From Oenanthe sinensis (Eukaryota > Streptophyta > Magnoliopsida > Apiales > Apiaceae), in contig JAPMAC010000207.1 of NCBI GenBank assembly GCA_028671895.1, positions 9,300,001 to 9,364,000 of the forward strand: a stretch of DNA of 64,000 bases, given 5' to 3'. The position numbers were made by a program, and so were the translations under genes. Positions 1 to 12,600 of the stretch are shown one piece after another (within the stretch, counting starts at the first letter, position 1; every line of letters begins with the position of its first letter). The notes below the pieces were generated by a model, which made no database searches, had not been told where the DNA came from, and saw nothing but the letters and a program-made list of their open reading frames with translations.

Positions 1-71
1 TAAACTCTTGTAGGACCATTCTTAGCTCTTTTGAACAAGAAAATAAATCGTAACAATTTGAGGCTCATTCT

Positions 72-210
72 TGACTCGTTCGAACTTGGAAACAACTTGT
101 AGCTTCATTGTTGACTCGTTTGAACTTGGAAACAACTTGAAAACTCTTGTATGACCATTCTTAGTTCTTTTGAACAAGAAAACAATTAGTAACAATTTGA
201 GACTCATTCT
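72..210 (+). repeat. Representative 139-bp satellite monomer with three internal subunits
   Basis: This monomer shows the internal structure. Subunit 1 (72-111, 40 bp) and subunit 2 (112-162, 51 bp) both start TGACTCGTTYGAACTTGG and run into AAACAACTTG. Subunit 3 (163-210, 48 bp) starts AGTTCTTTTGAACAAG and runs into AAACAA. Each subunit ends in a CATT-type motif just before the next CTCGTT/CTCTTT. The three share the core CTC(G/T)TT(C/T)GAAC followed by GGAAAC or GAAAAC, so the 139-bp unit is best read as a diverged trimer of a roughly 46-bp ancestor. Confidence 0.8.
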
Positions 211-3200
211 TTACTCGTTCGAAGTTGAAAATAACTTGTAACTTCATTATTGACTCATTTGAACATGGAAACAACATGTAAACTCTTGTAGGACCATTCT
301 TAGCTCTTTTGAACAAGAAAATAAATCGTAACAATTTGAGGCTCATTCTTGAGTCGTTCGAACTTGGAAACAACTTGTAGCTTCATTGTTGACTCGTTTG
401 AACTTGGAAACAACTTGAAAACTCTTGTATGACCATTCTTAGTTTTTTGAACGAGAAAACAATTTGTAACAATTTGAGACTCATTCTTTACTTGTTCGAA
501 CTTGAAAATAACTTGTAACTTCATTATTGACTCGTTTGAACATGGAAACAACTTGTAAACTCTTCTAGGACCATTCTTAGCTCTTTTGAACAAGAAAATA
601 AATCGTAACAATTTGAGGCTCATTCTTGACTCGTTCGAACTTGGAAACAACTTGTAGCTTCATTGTTGACTCGTTTGAACTTGGAAACAACTTGAAAACT
701 CTTGTATGACCATTCTTAGTTCTTTTGAACAAGAAAACAATTAGTAACAATTTGAGACTCATTCTTTACTCGTTCGAACTTGAAAATAACTTGTAACTTC
801 ATTATTGACTTGTTTGAACATGGAAACAACTTGTAAACTCTTCTAGGACCATTCTTAGCTCTTTTGAACAAGAAAATAAATCGTAACAATTTGAGCCTCA
901 TTCTTGACTCGTTCGAACTTCGAAACAACTTGTAGCTTCATTGTTGACTCGTTTGAACATGGAAAAAACTTGAAAACTCTTGTAGGACCATTCTTAGCTC
1001 TTTTGAACAAGAAAACAATTAGTAACAATTTGAGACTCATTCTTAATTCGTTCGAACATGAAAATAACTTGTCACTTCATTATTGACTCGTTTGAACATG
1101 GAAACAAATTGAAAACTCTTCTAGGACCATTCTTAGCTCTTTTGAACAAGAAAACAAATCGTAACAATTTGAGACTCATTCTTTACTCGTTCGAACTTGA
1201 AAATAACTTGTAACTTCATTATTGACTCGTTTGAACATGGAAACAACTTGTAAACTTTTCTAGGACCATTCTTAGCTCTTTTGAACAAAAAAATAAAAAT
1301 AACAATTTGAGGCTCATTCTTGACTCGTTCGAACTTGGAAACAACTTGTAGCTTCATTGTTGACTCGTTTGAACTTGGAAACAACTTGAAAACTCTTGTA
1401 TGACCATTCTTAGTTCTTTTGAACAAGAAAACAATTAGTAACAATTTGAGACTCATTCTTTACTCGTTCGAACTTGAAAATAACTTGTAACTTCATTATT
1501 GACTCGTTTGAACATGGAAACAACTTGTAAACTTTTCTAGGACCATTCTTAGCTCTTTTGAACAAAAAAATAAATCGTAACAATTTGAGGCTCATTCTTG
1601 ACTCGTTCGAACTTGGAAACAACTTGTAGCTTCATTGTTGACTCGTTTGAACTTGGAAACAACTTGAAAACTCTTGTATGACCATTCTTAGTTCTTTTGA
1701 ACAAGAAAACAATTAGTAACAATTTGAGACTCATTCTTTACTTGTTCGAACTTGAAAATAACTTGTAACTTCATTATTGACTCGTTTGAACATGGAAACA
1801 ACATGTAAACTCTTGTAGGACCATTCTTAGCTCTTTTGAACAAGAAAATAAATCGTAACAATTTGAGGCTCATTCTTGACCCGTTCGAACTTGGAAACAA
1901 CTTGTAGCTTCATTGTTGACTCGTTTGAACTTGGAAACAACTTGAAAACTCTTGTATGACCATTCTTAGTTCTTTTGAACAAGAAAACAATTAGTAACAA
2001 TTTGAGACTCATTCTTTACTTGTTCGAACTTGAAAATAACTTGTAACTTCATTATTGACTCGTTTGAACATGGAAACAACATGTAAACTCTTGTAGGACC
2101 ATTCTTAGCTCTTTTGAACAAGAAAATAAATCGTAACAATTTGAGGCTCATTCTTGAGTCGTTCGAACTTGGAAACAACTTGTAGCTTCATTGTTGACTC
2201 GTTTGAACTTGGAAACAACTTGAAAACTCTTGTATGACCATTCTTAGTTTTTTGAACAAGAAAACAATTTGTAACAATTTGAGACTCATTCTTTACTCGT
2301 TCGAACTTGAAAATAACTTGTAACTTCATTATTGACTTGTTTGAACATGGAAACAACTTGTAAACTCTTCTAGGACCATTCTTAGCTCTTTTGAACAAGA
2401 AAATAAATCGTAACAATTTGAGGCTCATTCTTGACTCGTTCGAACTTCGAAACAACTTGTAGCTTCATTGTTGACTCGTTTGAACATGGAAAAAACTTGA
2501 AAACTCTTGTAGGACCATTCTTAGCTCTTTTGAACAAGAAAACAATTAGTAACAATTTGAGACTCATTCTTTACTCGTTCGAACTTGAAAATAACTTGTA
2601 ACTTCATTATTGACTCGTTTGAACATGGAAACAGCTTGTAAACTCTTCTAGGACCATTCTTAGCTCTTTTGAACAAGAAAATAAATCGTAACAATTTGAG
2701 GCTCATTCTTGACTCGTTCGAACTTGAAAATAACTTGTAACTTCATTATTGACTCGTTTGAATATGGAAACGACTTGTAAACTCTTCTAGGACCATTCTT
2801 AGCTCTTTTGAACAAGAAAACAATTAGTAACAATTTGAGACTCATTCTTAATTCGTTCGAACATGAAAATAACTTGTCACTTCATTATTGACTCGTTTGA
2901 ACATGGAAACAAATTGAAAACTCTTCTAGGACCATTCTTAGCTCTTTTGAACAAGAAAACAAATCGTAACAATTTGAGACTCATTCTTTACTCGTTCGAA
3001 CTTGAAAATAACTTGTAACTTCATTATTGACTCGTTTGAATATGGAAACGACTTGTAAACTCTTCTAGGACCATTCTTAGCTCTTTTGAACAAGAAAACA
3101 AATCGTAACAATTTGAGGCTCATTCTTGACGCGTTCAAACTTGGAAACAACTTGTAGCTTCATTGTTGACTCGTTTGAACATGGAAACAACTTGAAAACT

Positions 3201-3699
3201 CTTGTAGGACCATTCTTAGCTCTTTTGAACAAGAAAACAATTAGTAACAATTTGAGACTCATTCTTAATTCGTTCGAACATGAAAATAACTTGTCACTTC
3301 ATTATTGACTCGTTTGAACATGGAAACAAATTGAAAACTCTTCTAGGACCATTCTTAGCTCTTTTGAACAAGAAAACAAATCGTAACAATTTGAGACTCA
3401 TTCTTTACTCGTTCGAACTTGAAAATAACTTGTAACTTCATTATTGACTCGTTTGAACATGGAAACAACTTGTAAACTTTTCTAGGACCATTCTTAGCTC
3501 TTTTGAACAAAAAAATAAAAATAACAATTTGAGGCTCATTCTTGACTCGTTCGAACTTGGAAACAACTTGTAGCTTCATTGTTGACTCGTTTGAACTTGG
3601 AAACAACTTGAAAACTCTTGTATGACCATTCTTAGTTCTTTTGAACAAGAAAACAATTAGTAACAATTTGAGACTCATTCTTTACTCGTTCGAACTTGA

Positions 3700-6600
3700 A
3701 AATAACTTGTAACTTCATTATTGACTCGTTTGAACATGGAAACAACTTGTAAACTTTTCTAGGACCATTCTTAGCTCTTTTGAACAAAAAAATAAATCGT
3801 AACAATTTGAGGCTCATTCTTGACTCGTTCGAACTTGGAAACAACTTGTAGCTTCATTGTTGACTCGTTTGAACATGGAAAAAACTTGAAAACTCTTGTA
3901 GGACCATTCTTAGCTCTTTTGAACAAGAAAACAATTAGTAACAATTTGAGACTCATTCTTAATTCGTTCGAACATGAAAATAACTTGTCACTTCATTATT
4001 GACTCGTTTGAACATGGAAACAAATTGAAAACTCTTCTAGGACCATTCTTAGCTCTTTTGAACAAGAAAACAAATCGTAACAATTTGAGACTCATTCTTT
4101 ACTCGTTCGAACTTGAAAATAACTTGTAACTTCATTATTGACTCGTTTGAATATGGAAACGACTTGTAAACTCTTCTAGGACCATTCTTAGCTCTTTTGA
4201 ACAAGAAAACAAATCGTAAAAATTTGAGGCTCATTCTTGACCCGTTCGAACTTGGAAACAACTTGTAGCTTCATTGTTGACTCGTTTGAACTTGGAAACA
4301 ACTTGAAAACTCTTGTATGACCATTCTTAGTTCTTTTGAACAAGAAAACAATTAGTAACAATTTGAGACTCATTCTTTACTTGTTCGAACTTGAAAATAA
4401 CTTGTAACTTCATTATTGACTCGTTTGAACATGGAAACAACATGTAAACTCTTGTAGGACCATTCTTAGCTCTTTTGAACAAGAAAATAAATCGTAACAA
4501 TTTGAGGCTCATTCTTGAGTCGTTCGAACTTGGAAACAACTTGTAGCTTCATTGTTGACTCGTTTGAACTTGGAAACAACTTGAAAACTCTTGTATGACC
4601 ATTCTTAGTTTTTTGAACAAGAAAACAATTTGTAACAATTTGTGACTCATTCTTTACTTGTTCGAACTTGAAAATAACTTGTAACTTCATTATTGACTCG
4701 TTTGAACATGGAAACAACTTGTAAACTCTTCTAGGACCATTCTTAGCTCTTTTGAACAAGAAAATAAATCGTAACAATTTGAGGCTCATTCTTGACTCGT
4801 TCGAACTTGGAAACAACTTGTAGCTTCATTGTTGACTCGTTTGAACTTGGAAACAACTTGAAAACTCTTGTATGACCATTCTTAGTTCTTTTGAACAAGA
4901 AAACAATTAGTAACAATTTGAGACTCATTCTTTACTTGTTCGAACTTGAAAATAACTTGTAACTTCATTATTGACTCGTTTGAACATGGAAACAACTTGT
5001 AAACTCTTCTAGGACCATTCTTAGCTCTTTTGAACAAGAAAATAAATCGTAACAATTTGAGGCTCATTCTTGACTCGTTCGAACTTCGAAACAACTTGTA
5101 GCTTCATTGTTGACTCGTTTGAACATGGAAAAAACTTGAAAACTCTTGTAGGACCATTCTTAGCTCTTTTGAACAAGAAAACAATTAGTAACAATTTGAG
5201 ACTCATTCTTAATTCGTTCGAACATGAAAATAACTTGTCACTTCATTATTGACTCGTTTGAACATGGAAACAAATTGAAAACTCTTCTAGGACCATTCTT
5301 AGCTCTTTTGAACAAGAAAACAAATCGTAACAATTTGAGACTCATTCTTTACTCGTTCGAACTTGAAAATAACTTGTAACTTCATTATTGACTCGTTTGA
5401 ATATGGAAACGACTTGTAAACTCTTCTAGGACCATTCTTAGCTCTTTTGAACAAGAAAACAAATCGTAACAATTTGAGGCTCATTCTTGACGCGTTCAAA
5501 CTTGGAAACAACTTGTAGCTTCATTGTTGACTCGTTTGAACATGGAAACAACTTGAAAACTCTTGTAGGACCATTCTTAGCTCTTTTGAACAAGAAAACA
5601 ATTAGTAACAATTTGAGACTCATTCTTAATTCGTTCGAACATGAAAATAACTTGTCACTTCATTATTGACTCGTTTGAACATGGAAACAAATTGGAAACT
5701 CTTCTAGGACCATTCTTAGCTCTTTTGAACAAGAAAACAAATCGTAACAATTTGAGACTCATTCTTTACTCGTTCGAACTTGAAAATAACTTGTAACTTC
5801 ATTATTGACTCGTTTGAACATGGAAACAACTTGTAAACTTTTCTAGGACCATTCTTAGCTCTTTTGAACAAAAAAATAAATCGTAACAATTTGAGGCTCA
5901 TTCTTGACTCGTTCGAACTTGGAAACAACTTGTAGCTTCATTGTTGACTCGTTTGAACTTGGAAACAACTTGAAAACTCTTGTATGACCATTCTTAGTTC
6001 TTTTGAACAAGAAAACAATTAGTAACAATTTGAGACTCATTCTTTACTCGTTCGAACTTGAAAATAACTTGTAACTTCGTTATTGACTCGTTTGAACATG
6101 GAAACAACTTGTAAACTCTTGTAGGACCATTCTTAGCTCTTTTGAACAAGAAAATAAATCGTAACAATTTGAGGCTCATTCTTGACTCGTTCGAATTTGG
6201 AAACAACTTGTAGCTTCATTGTTGACTCGTTTGAACATGGAAACGACTTGAAAACTCTTGTAGGACCATTTTTAGCTCTTTTGAACAAGAAAACAATTAG
6301 TAACAATTTGAGACTTATTCTTTACTCGTTCGAACTTGAAAATAACTTGTAACTTCATTATTGACTCGTTTGAACATGGAAACAACATGTAAACTCTTGT
6401 AGGACCATTCTTAGCTCTTTTGAACAAGAAAATAAATCGTAACAATTTGAGGCTCATTCTTGACTCGTTCGAACTTGGAAACAACTTGTAGCTTCATTGT
6501 TGACTCGTTTGAACTTGGAAACAACTTGAAAACTCTTGTATGACCATTCTTAGTTCTTTTGAACAAGAAAATAATTAGTAACAATTTGAGACTCATTCTT

Positions 6601-9600
6601 TACTCGTTCGAACTTGAAAATAACTTGTAACTTCATTATTGACTCGTTTGAACATGGAAACAACTTGTAAACTCTTCTAGGACCATTCTTAGCTCTTTTG
6701 AACAAGAAAATAAATCGTAACAATTTGAGGCTCATTGTTGACTCGTTCGAACTTGGAAACAACTTGTAGCTTCATTGTTGACTCGTTTGAACTAGGAAAC
6801 AACTTGAAAACTCTTGTATGACCATTCTTAGTTCTTTTGAACAAGAAAACAATTAGTAACAATTTGAGACTCATTCTTTACTCGTTCGAACATGAAAATA
6901 ACTTGTCACTTAATTATTGACTCGTTTGAACATGGAAACAACTTGTAAACTCTTCTAGGACCATTCTTAGCTCTTTTGAACAAGAAAACAAATCGTAACA
7001 ATTTGAGGCATATTCTTGACTCGTTCGAATTTGGAAACAACTTGTAGCTTCATTGTTGACTCGTTTGAACTTGGAAACAACTTGAAAACTCTTGTATGAC
7101 CATTCTTAGTTCTTTTGAACAAGAAAACAACTAGTAACAATTTGAGACTCATTCTTTACTCGTTCGAACTTGAAATTAACTTGTAACTTCATTATTGACT
7201 CGTTTGAACATGGAAACAACATGTAAACTCTTGTAGGACCATTCTTAGCTCTTTTGAACAAGAAAATAAATCGTAACAATTTGAGGCTCATTCTTGACTC
7301 GTTCGAACTTGGAAACAACTTGTAGCTTCATTGTTGACTCGTTTGAACTTGGAAACAACTTGAAAACTCTTGTATGACCATTCTTAGTTCTTTTGAACAA
7401 GTAAACAATTAGTAACAATTTGAGACTCATTCTTTACTCGTTCGAACTTGAAAATAACTTGTAACTTCATTATTGACTCGTTTGAACATGGAAACAACTT
7501 GTAAACTCTTCTAGGACCATTCTTAGCTCTTTTGAACAAGAAAATAAATCGTAACAATTTGAGGCTCATTCTTGACTCGTTCGAAGTTGGAAACAACTTG
7601 TAGCTTCATTGTTGACTCGTTTGAACATGGAAAAAACTTGAAAACTCTTGTAGGACCATTCTTAGCTCTTTTGAACAAGAAAACAGTTAGTAACAATTTG
7701 AGACTCATTCTTAATTCGTTCGAACATGAAAATAACTTGTCACTTCATTATTGACTCGTTTGAACATGGAAACAAATTGAAAACTCTTCTAGGACCATTC
7801 TTAGTTCTTTTGAACAAGAAAACAAATCGTAACAATTTGAGACTCATTCTTTACTCGTTCGAACTTGAAAATAACTTGTAACTTCATTATTGACTCGTTT
7901 GAATATGGAAACGACTTGTAAACTCTTCTAGGACCATTCTTAGCTCTTTTGAACAAGAAAACAAATCGTAACAATTTGAGGCTCATTCTTGACCCGTTCG
8001 AACTTGGAAACAACTTGTAGCTTCATTGTTGACTCGTTTGAACTTGGAAACAACTTGAAAACTCTTGTATGACCATTCTTAGTTCTTTTGAACAAGAAAA
8101 CAATTAGTAACAATTTGAGACTCATTCTTTACTTGTTCGAACTTGAAAATAACTTGTAACTTCATTATTGACTCGTTTGAACATGGAAACAACTTGTAAA
8201 CTTTTCTAGGACCATTCTTAGCTCTTTTGAACAAAAAAATAAATCGTAACAATTTGAGGCTCATTCTTGACTCGTTCGAACTTGGAAACAACTTGTAGCT
8301 TCATTGTTGACTCGTTTGAACATGGAAAAAACTTGAAAACTCTTGTAGGACCATTCTTAGCTCTTTTGAACAAGAAAACAATTAGTAACAATTTGAGACT
8401 CATTCTTAATTCGTTCGAACATGAAAATAACTTGTCACTTCATTATTGACTCGTTTGAACATGGAAACAAATTGAAAACTCTTCTAGGACCATTCTTAGC
8501 TCTTTTGAACAAGAAAACAAATCGTAACAATTTGAGACTCATTCTTTACTCGTTCGAACTTGAAAATAACTTGTAACTTCATTATTGACTCGTTTGAATA
8601 TGGAAACGACTTGTAAACTCTTCTAGGACCATTCTTAGCTCTTTTGAACAAGAAAACAAATCGTAAAAATTTGAGGCTCATTCTTGACCCGTTCGAACTT
8701 GGAAACAACTTGTAGCTTCATTGTTGACTCGTTTGAACTTGGAAACAACTTGAAAACTCTTGTATGACCATTCTTAGTTCTTTTGAACAAGAAAACAATT
8801 AGTAACAATTTGAGACTCATTCTTTACTTGTTCGAACTTGAAAATAACTTGTAACTTCATTATTGACTCGTTTGAACATGGAAACAACATGTAAACTCTT
8901 GTAGGACCATTCTTAGCTCTTTTGAACAAGAAAATAAATCGTAACAATTTGAGGCTCATTCTTGAGTCGTTCGAACTTGGAAACAACTTGTAGCTTCATT
9001 GTTGACTCGTTTGAACTTGGAAACAACTTGAAAACTCTTGTATGACCATTCTTAGTTTTTTGAACAAGAAAACAATTTGTAACAATTTGAGACTCATTCT
9101 TTACTTGTTCGAACTTGAAAATAACTTGTAACTTCATTATTGACTCGTTTGAACATGGAAACAACTTGTAAACTCTTCTAGGACCATTCTTAGCTCTTTT
9201 GAACAAGAAAATAAATCGTAACAATTTGAGGCTCATTCTTGACTCGTTCGAACTTGGAAACAACTTGTAGCTTCATTGTTGACTCGTTTGAACTTGGAAA
9301 CAACTTGAAAACTCTTGTATGACCATTCTTAGTTCTTTTGAACAAGAAAACAATTAGTAACAATTTGAGACTCATTCTTTACTTGTTCGAACTTGAAAAT
9401 AACTTGTAACTTCATTATTGACTCGTTTGAACATGGAAACAACTTGTAAACTCTTCTAGGACCATTCTTAGCTCTTTTGAACAAGAAAATAAATCGTAAC
9501 AATTTGAGGCTCATTCTTGACTCGTTCGAACTTCGAAACAACTTGTAGCTTCATTGTTGACTCGTTTGAACATGGAAAAAACTTGAAAACTCTTGTAGGA

Positions 9601-12600
9601 CCATTCTTAGCTCTTTTGAACAAGAAAACAATTAGTAACAATTTGAGACTCATTCTTAATTCGTTCGAACATGAAAATAACTTGTCACTTCATTATTGAC
9701 TCGTTTGAACATGGAAACAAATTGAAAACTCTTCTAGGACCATTCTTAGCTCTTTTGAACAAGAAAACAAATCGTAACAATTTGAGACTCATTCTTTACT
9801 CGTTCGAACTTGAAAATAACTTGTAACTTCATTATTGACTCGTTTGAATATGGAAACGACTTGTAAACTCTTCTAGGACCATTCTTAGCTCTTTTGAACA
9901 AGAAAACAAATCGTAACAATTTGAGGCTCATTCTTGACGCGTTCAAACTTGGAAACAACTTGTAGCTTCATTGTTGACTCGTTTGAACATGGAAACAACT
10001 TGAAAACTCTTGTAGGACCATTCTTAGCTCTTTTGAACAAGAAAACAATTAGTAACAATTTGAGACTCATTCTTAATTCGTTCGAACATGAAAATAACTT
10101 GTCACTTCATTATTGACTCGTTTGAACATGGAAACAAATTGAAAACTCTTCTAGGACCATTCTTAGCTCTTTTGAACAAGAAAACAAATCGTAACAATTT
10201 GAGACTCATTCTTTACTCGTTCGAACTTGAAAATAACTTGTAACTTCATTATTGACTCGTTTGAACATGGAAACAACTTGTAAACTTTTCTAGGACCATT
10301 CTTAGCTCTTTTGAACAAAAAAATAAATCGTAACAATTTGAGGCTCATTCTTGACTCGTTCGAACTTGGAAACAACTTGTAGCTTCATTGTTGACTCGTT
10401 TGAACTTGGAAACAACTTGAAAACTCTTGTATGACCATTCTTAGTTCTTTTGAACAAGAAAACAATTAGTAACAATTTGAGACTCATTCTTTACTCGTTC
10501 GAACTTGAAAATAACTTGTAACTTCGTTATTGACTCGTTTGAACATGGAAACAACTTGTAAACTCTTGTAGGACCATTCTTAGCTCTTTTGAACAAGAAA
10601 ATAAATCGTAACAATTTGAGGCTCATTCTTGACTCGTTCGAATTTGGAAACAACTTGTAGCTTCATTGTTGACTCGTTTGAACATGGAAACGACTTGAAA
10701 ACTCTTGTAGGACCATTTTTAGCTCTTTTGAACAAGAAAACAATTAGTAACAATTTGAGACTTATTCTTTACTCGTTCGAACTTGAAAATAACTTGTAAC
10801 TTCATTATTGACTCGTTTGAACATGGAAACAACATGTAAACTCTTGTAGGACCATTCTTAGCTCTTTTGAACAAGAAAATAAATCGTAACAATTTGAGGC
10901 TCATTCTTGACTCGTTCGAACTTGGAAACAACTTGTAGCTTCATTGTTGACTCGTTTGAACTTGGAAACAACTTGAAAACTCTTGTATGACCATTCTTAG
11001 TTCTTTTGAACAAGAAAATAATTAGTAACAATTTGAGACTCATTCTTTACTCGTTCGAACTTGAAAATAACTTGTAACTTCATTATTGACTCGTTTGAAC
11101 ATGGAAACAACTTGTAAACTCTTCTAGGACCATTCTTAGCTCTTTTGAACAAGAAAATAAATCGTAACAATTTGAGGCTCATTGTTGACTCGTTCGAACT
11201 TGGAAACAACTTGTAGCTTCATTGTTGACTCGTTTGAACTAGGAAACAACTTGAAAACTCTTGTATGACCATTCTTAGTTCTTTTGAACAAGAAAACAAT
11301 TAGTAACAATTTGAGACTCATTCTTTACTCGTTCGAACATGAAAATAACTTGTCACTTCATTATTGACTCGTTTGAACATGGAAACAACTTGTAAACTCT
11401 TCTAGGACCATTCTTAGCTCTTTTGAACAAGAAAACAAATCGTAACAATTTGAGGCATATTCTTGACTCGTTCGAATTTGGAAACAACTTGTAGCTTCAT
11501 TGTTGACTCGTTTGAACTTGGAAACAACTTGAAAACTCTTGTATGACCATTCTTAGTTCTTTTGAACAAGAAAACAACTAGTAACAATTTGAGACTCATT
11601 CTTTACTCGTTCGAACTTGAAATTAACTTGTAACTTCATTATTGACTCGTTTGAACATGGAAACAACATGTAAACTCTTGTAGGACCATTCTTAGCTCTT
11701 TTGAACAAGAAAATAAATCGTAACAATTTGAGGCTCATTCTTGACTCGTTCGAACTTGGAAACAACTTGTAGCTTCATTGTTGACTCGTTTGAACTTGGA
11801 AACAACTTGAAAACTCTTGTATGACCATTCTTAGTTCTTTTGAACAAGTAAACAATTAGTAACAATTTGAGACTCATTCTTTACTCGTTCGAACTTGAAA
11901 ATAACTTGTAACTTCATTATTGACTCGTTTGAACATGGAAACAACTTGTAAACTCTTCTAGGACCATTCTTAGCTCTTTTGAACAAGAAAATAAATCGTA
12001 ACAATTTGAGGCTCATTCTTGACTCGTTCGAAGTTGGAAACAACTTGTAGCTTCATTGTTGACTCGTTTGAACATGGAAAAAACTTGAAAACTCTTGTAG
12101 GACCATTCTTAGCTCTTTTGAACAAGAAAACAGTTAGTAACAATTTGAGACTCATTCTTAATTCGTTCGAACATGAAAATAACTTGTCACTTCATTATTG
12201 ACTCGTTTGAACATGGAAACAAATTGAAAACTCTTCTAGGACCATTCTTAGTTCTTTTGAACAAGAAAACAAATCGTAACAATTTGAGACTCATTCTTTA
12301 CTCGTTCGAACTTGAAAATAACTTGTAACTTCATTATTGACTCGTTTGAATATGGAAACGACTTGTAAACTCTTCTAGGACCATTCTTAGCTCTTTTGAA
12401 CAAGAAAACAAATCGTAACAATTTGAGGCTCATTCTTGACCCGTTCGAACTTGGAAACAACTTGTAGCTTCATTGTTGACTCGTTTGAACTTGGAAACAA
12501 CTTGAAAACTCTTGTATGACCATTCTTAGTTCTTTTGAACAAGAAAACAATTAGTAACAATTTGAGACTCATTCTTTACTTGTTCGAACTTGAAAATAAC
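3700..12600 (+). repeat. 4447-bp higher-order satellite repeat, two tandem copies
   Basis: The segment from about 3.7 to 8.15 kb recurs at about 8.15-12.6 kb with a constant offset of 4447 bp, which is 32 monomers minus one base. Diagnostic variants line up in both copies, such as CGTAAAAATTTG at 4216 and 8663, the 1-bp-short monomer at about 4613 and 9060, and AACTTCGTTATT at about 6072 and 10519. Only a handful of single-base differences were seen, for example at 4640/9087, 5693/10140 and about 6910/11357. Boundaries are approximate because they fall inside near-identical monomers. Confidence 0.85.
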
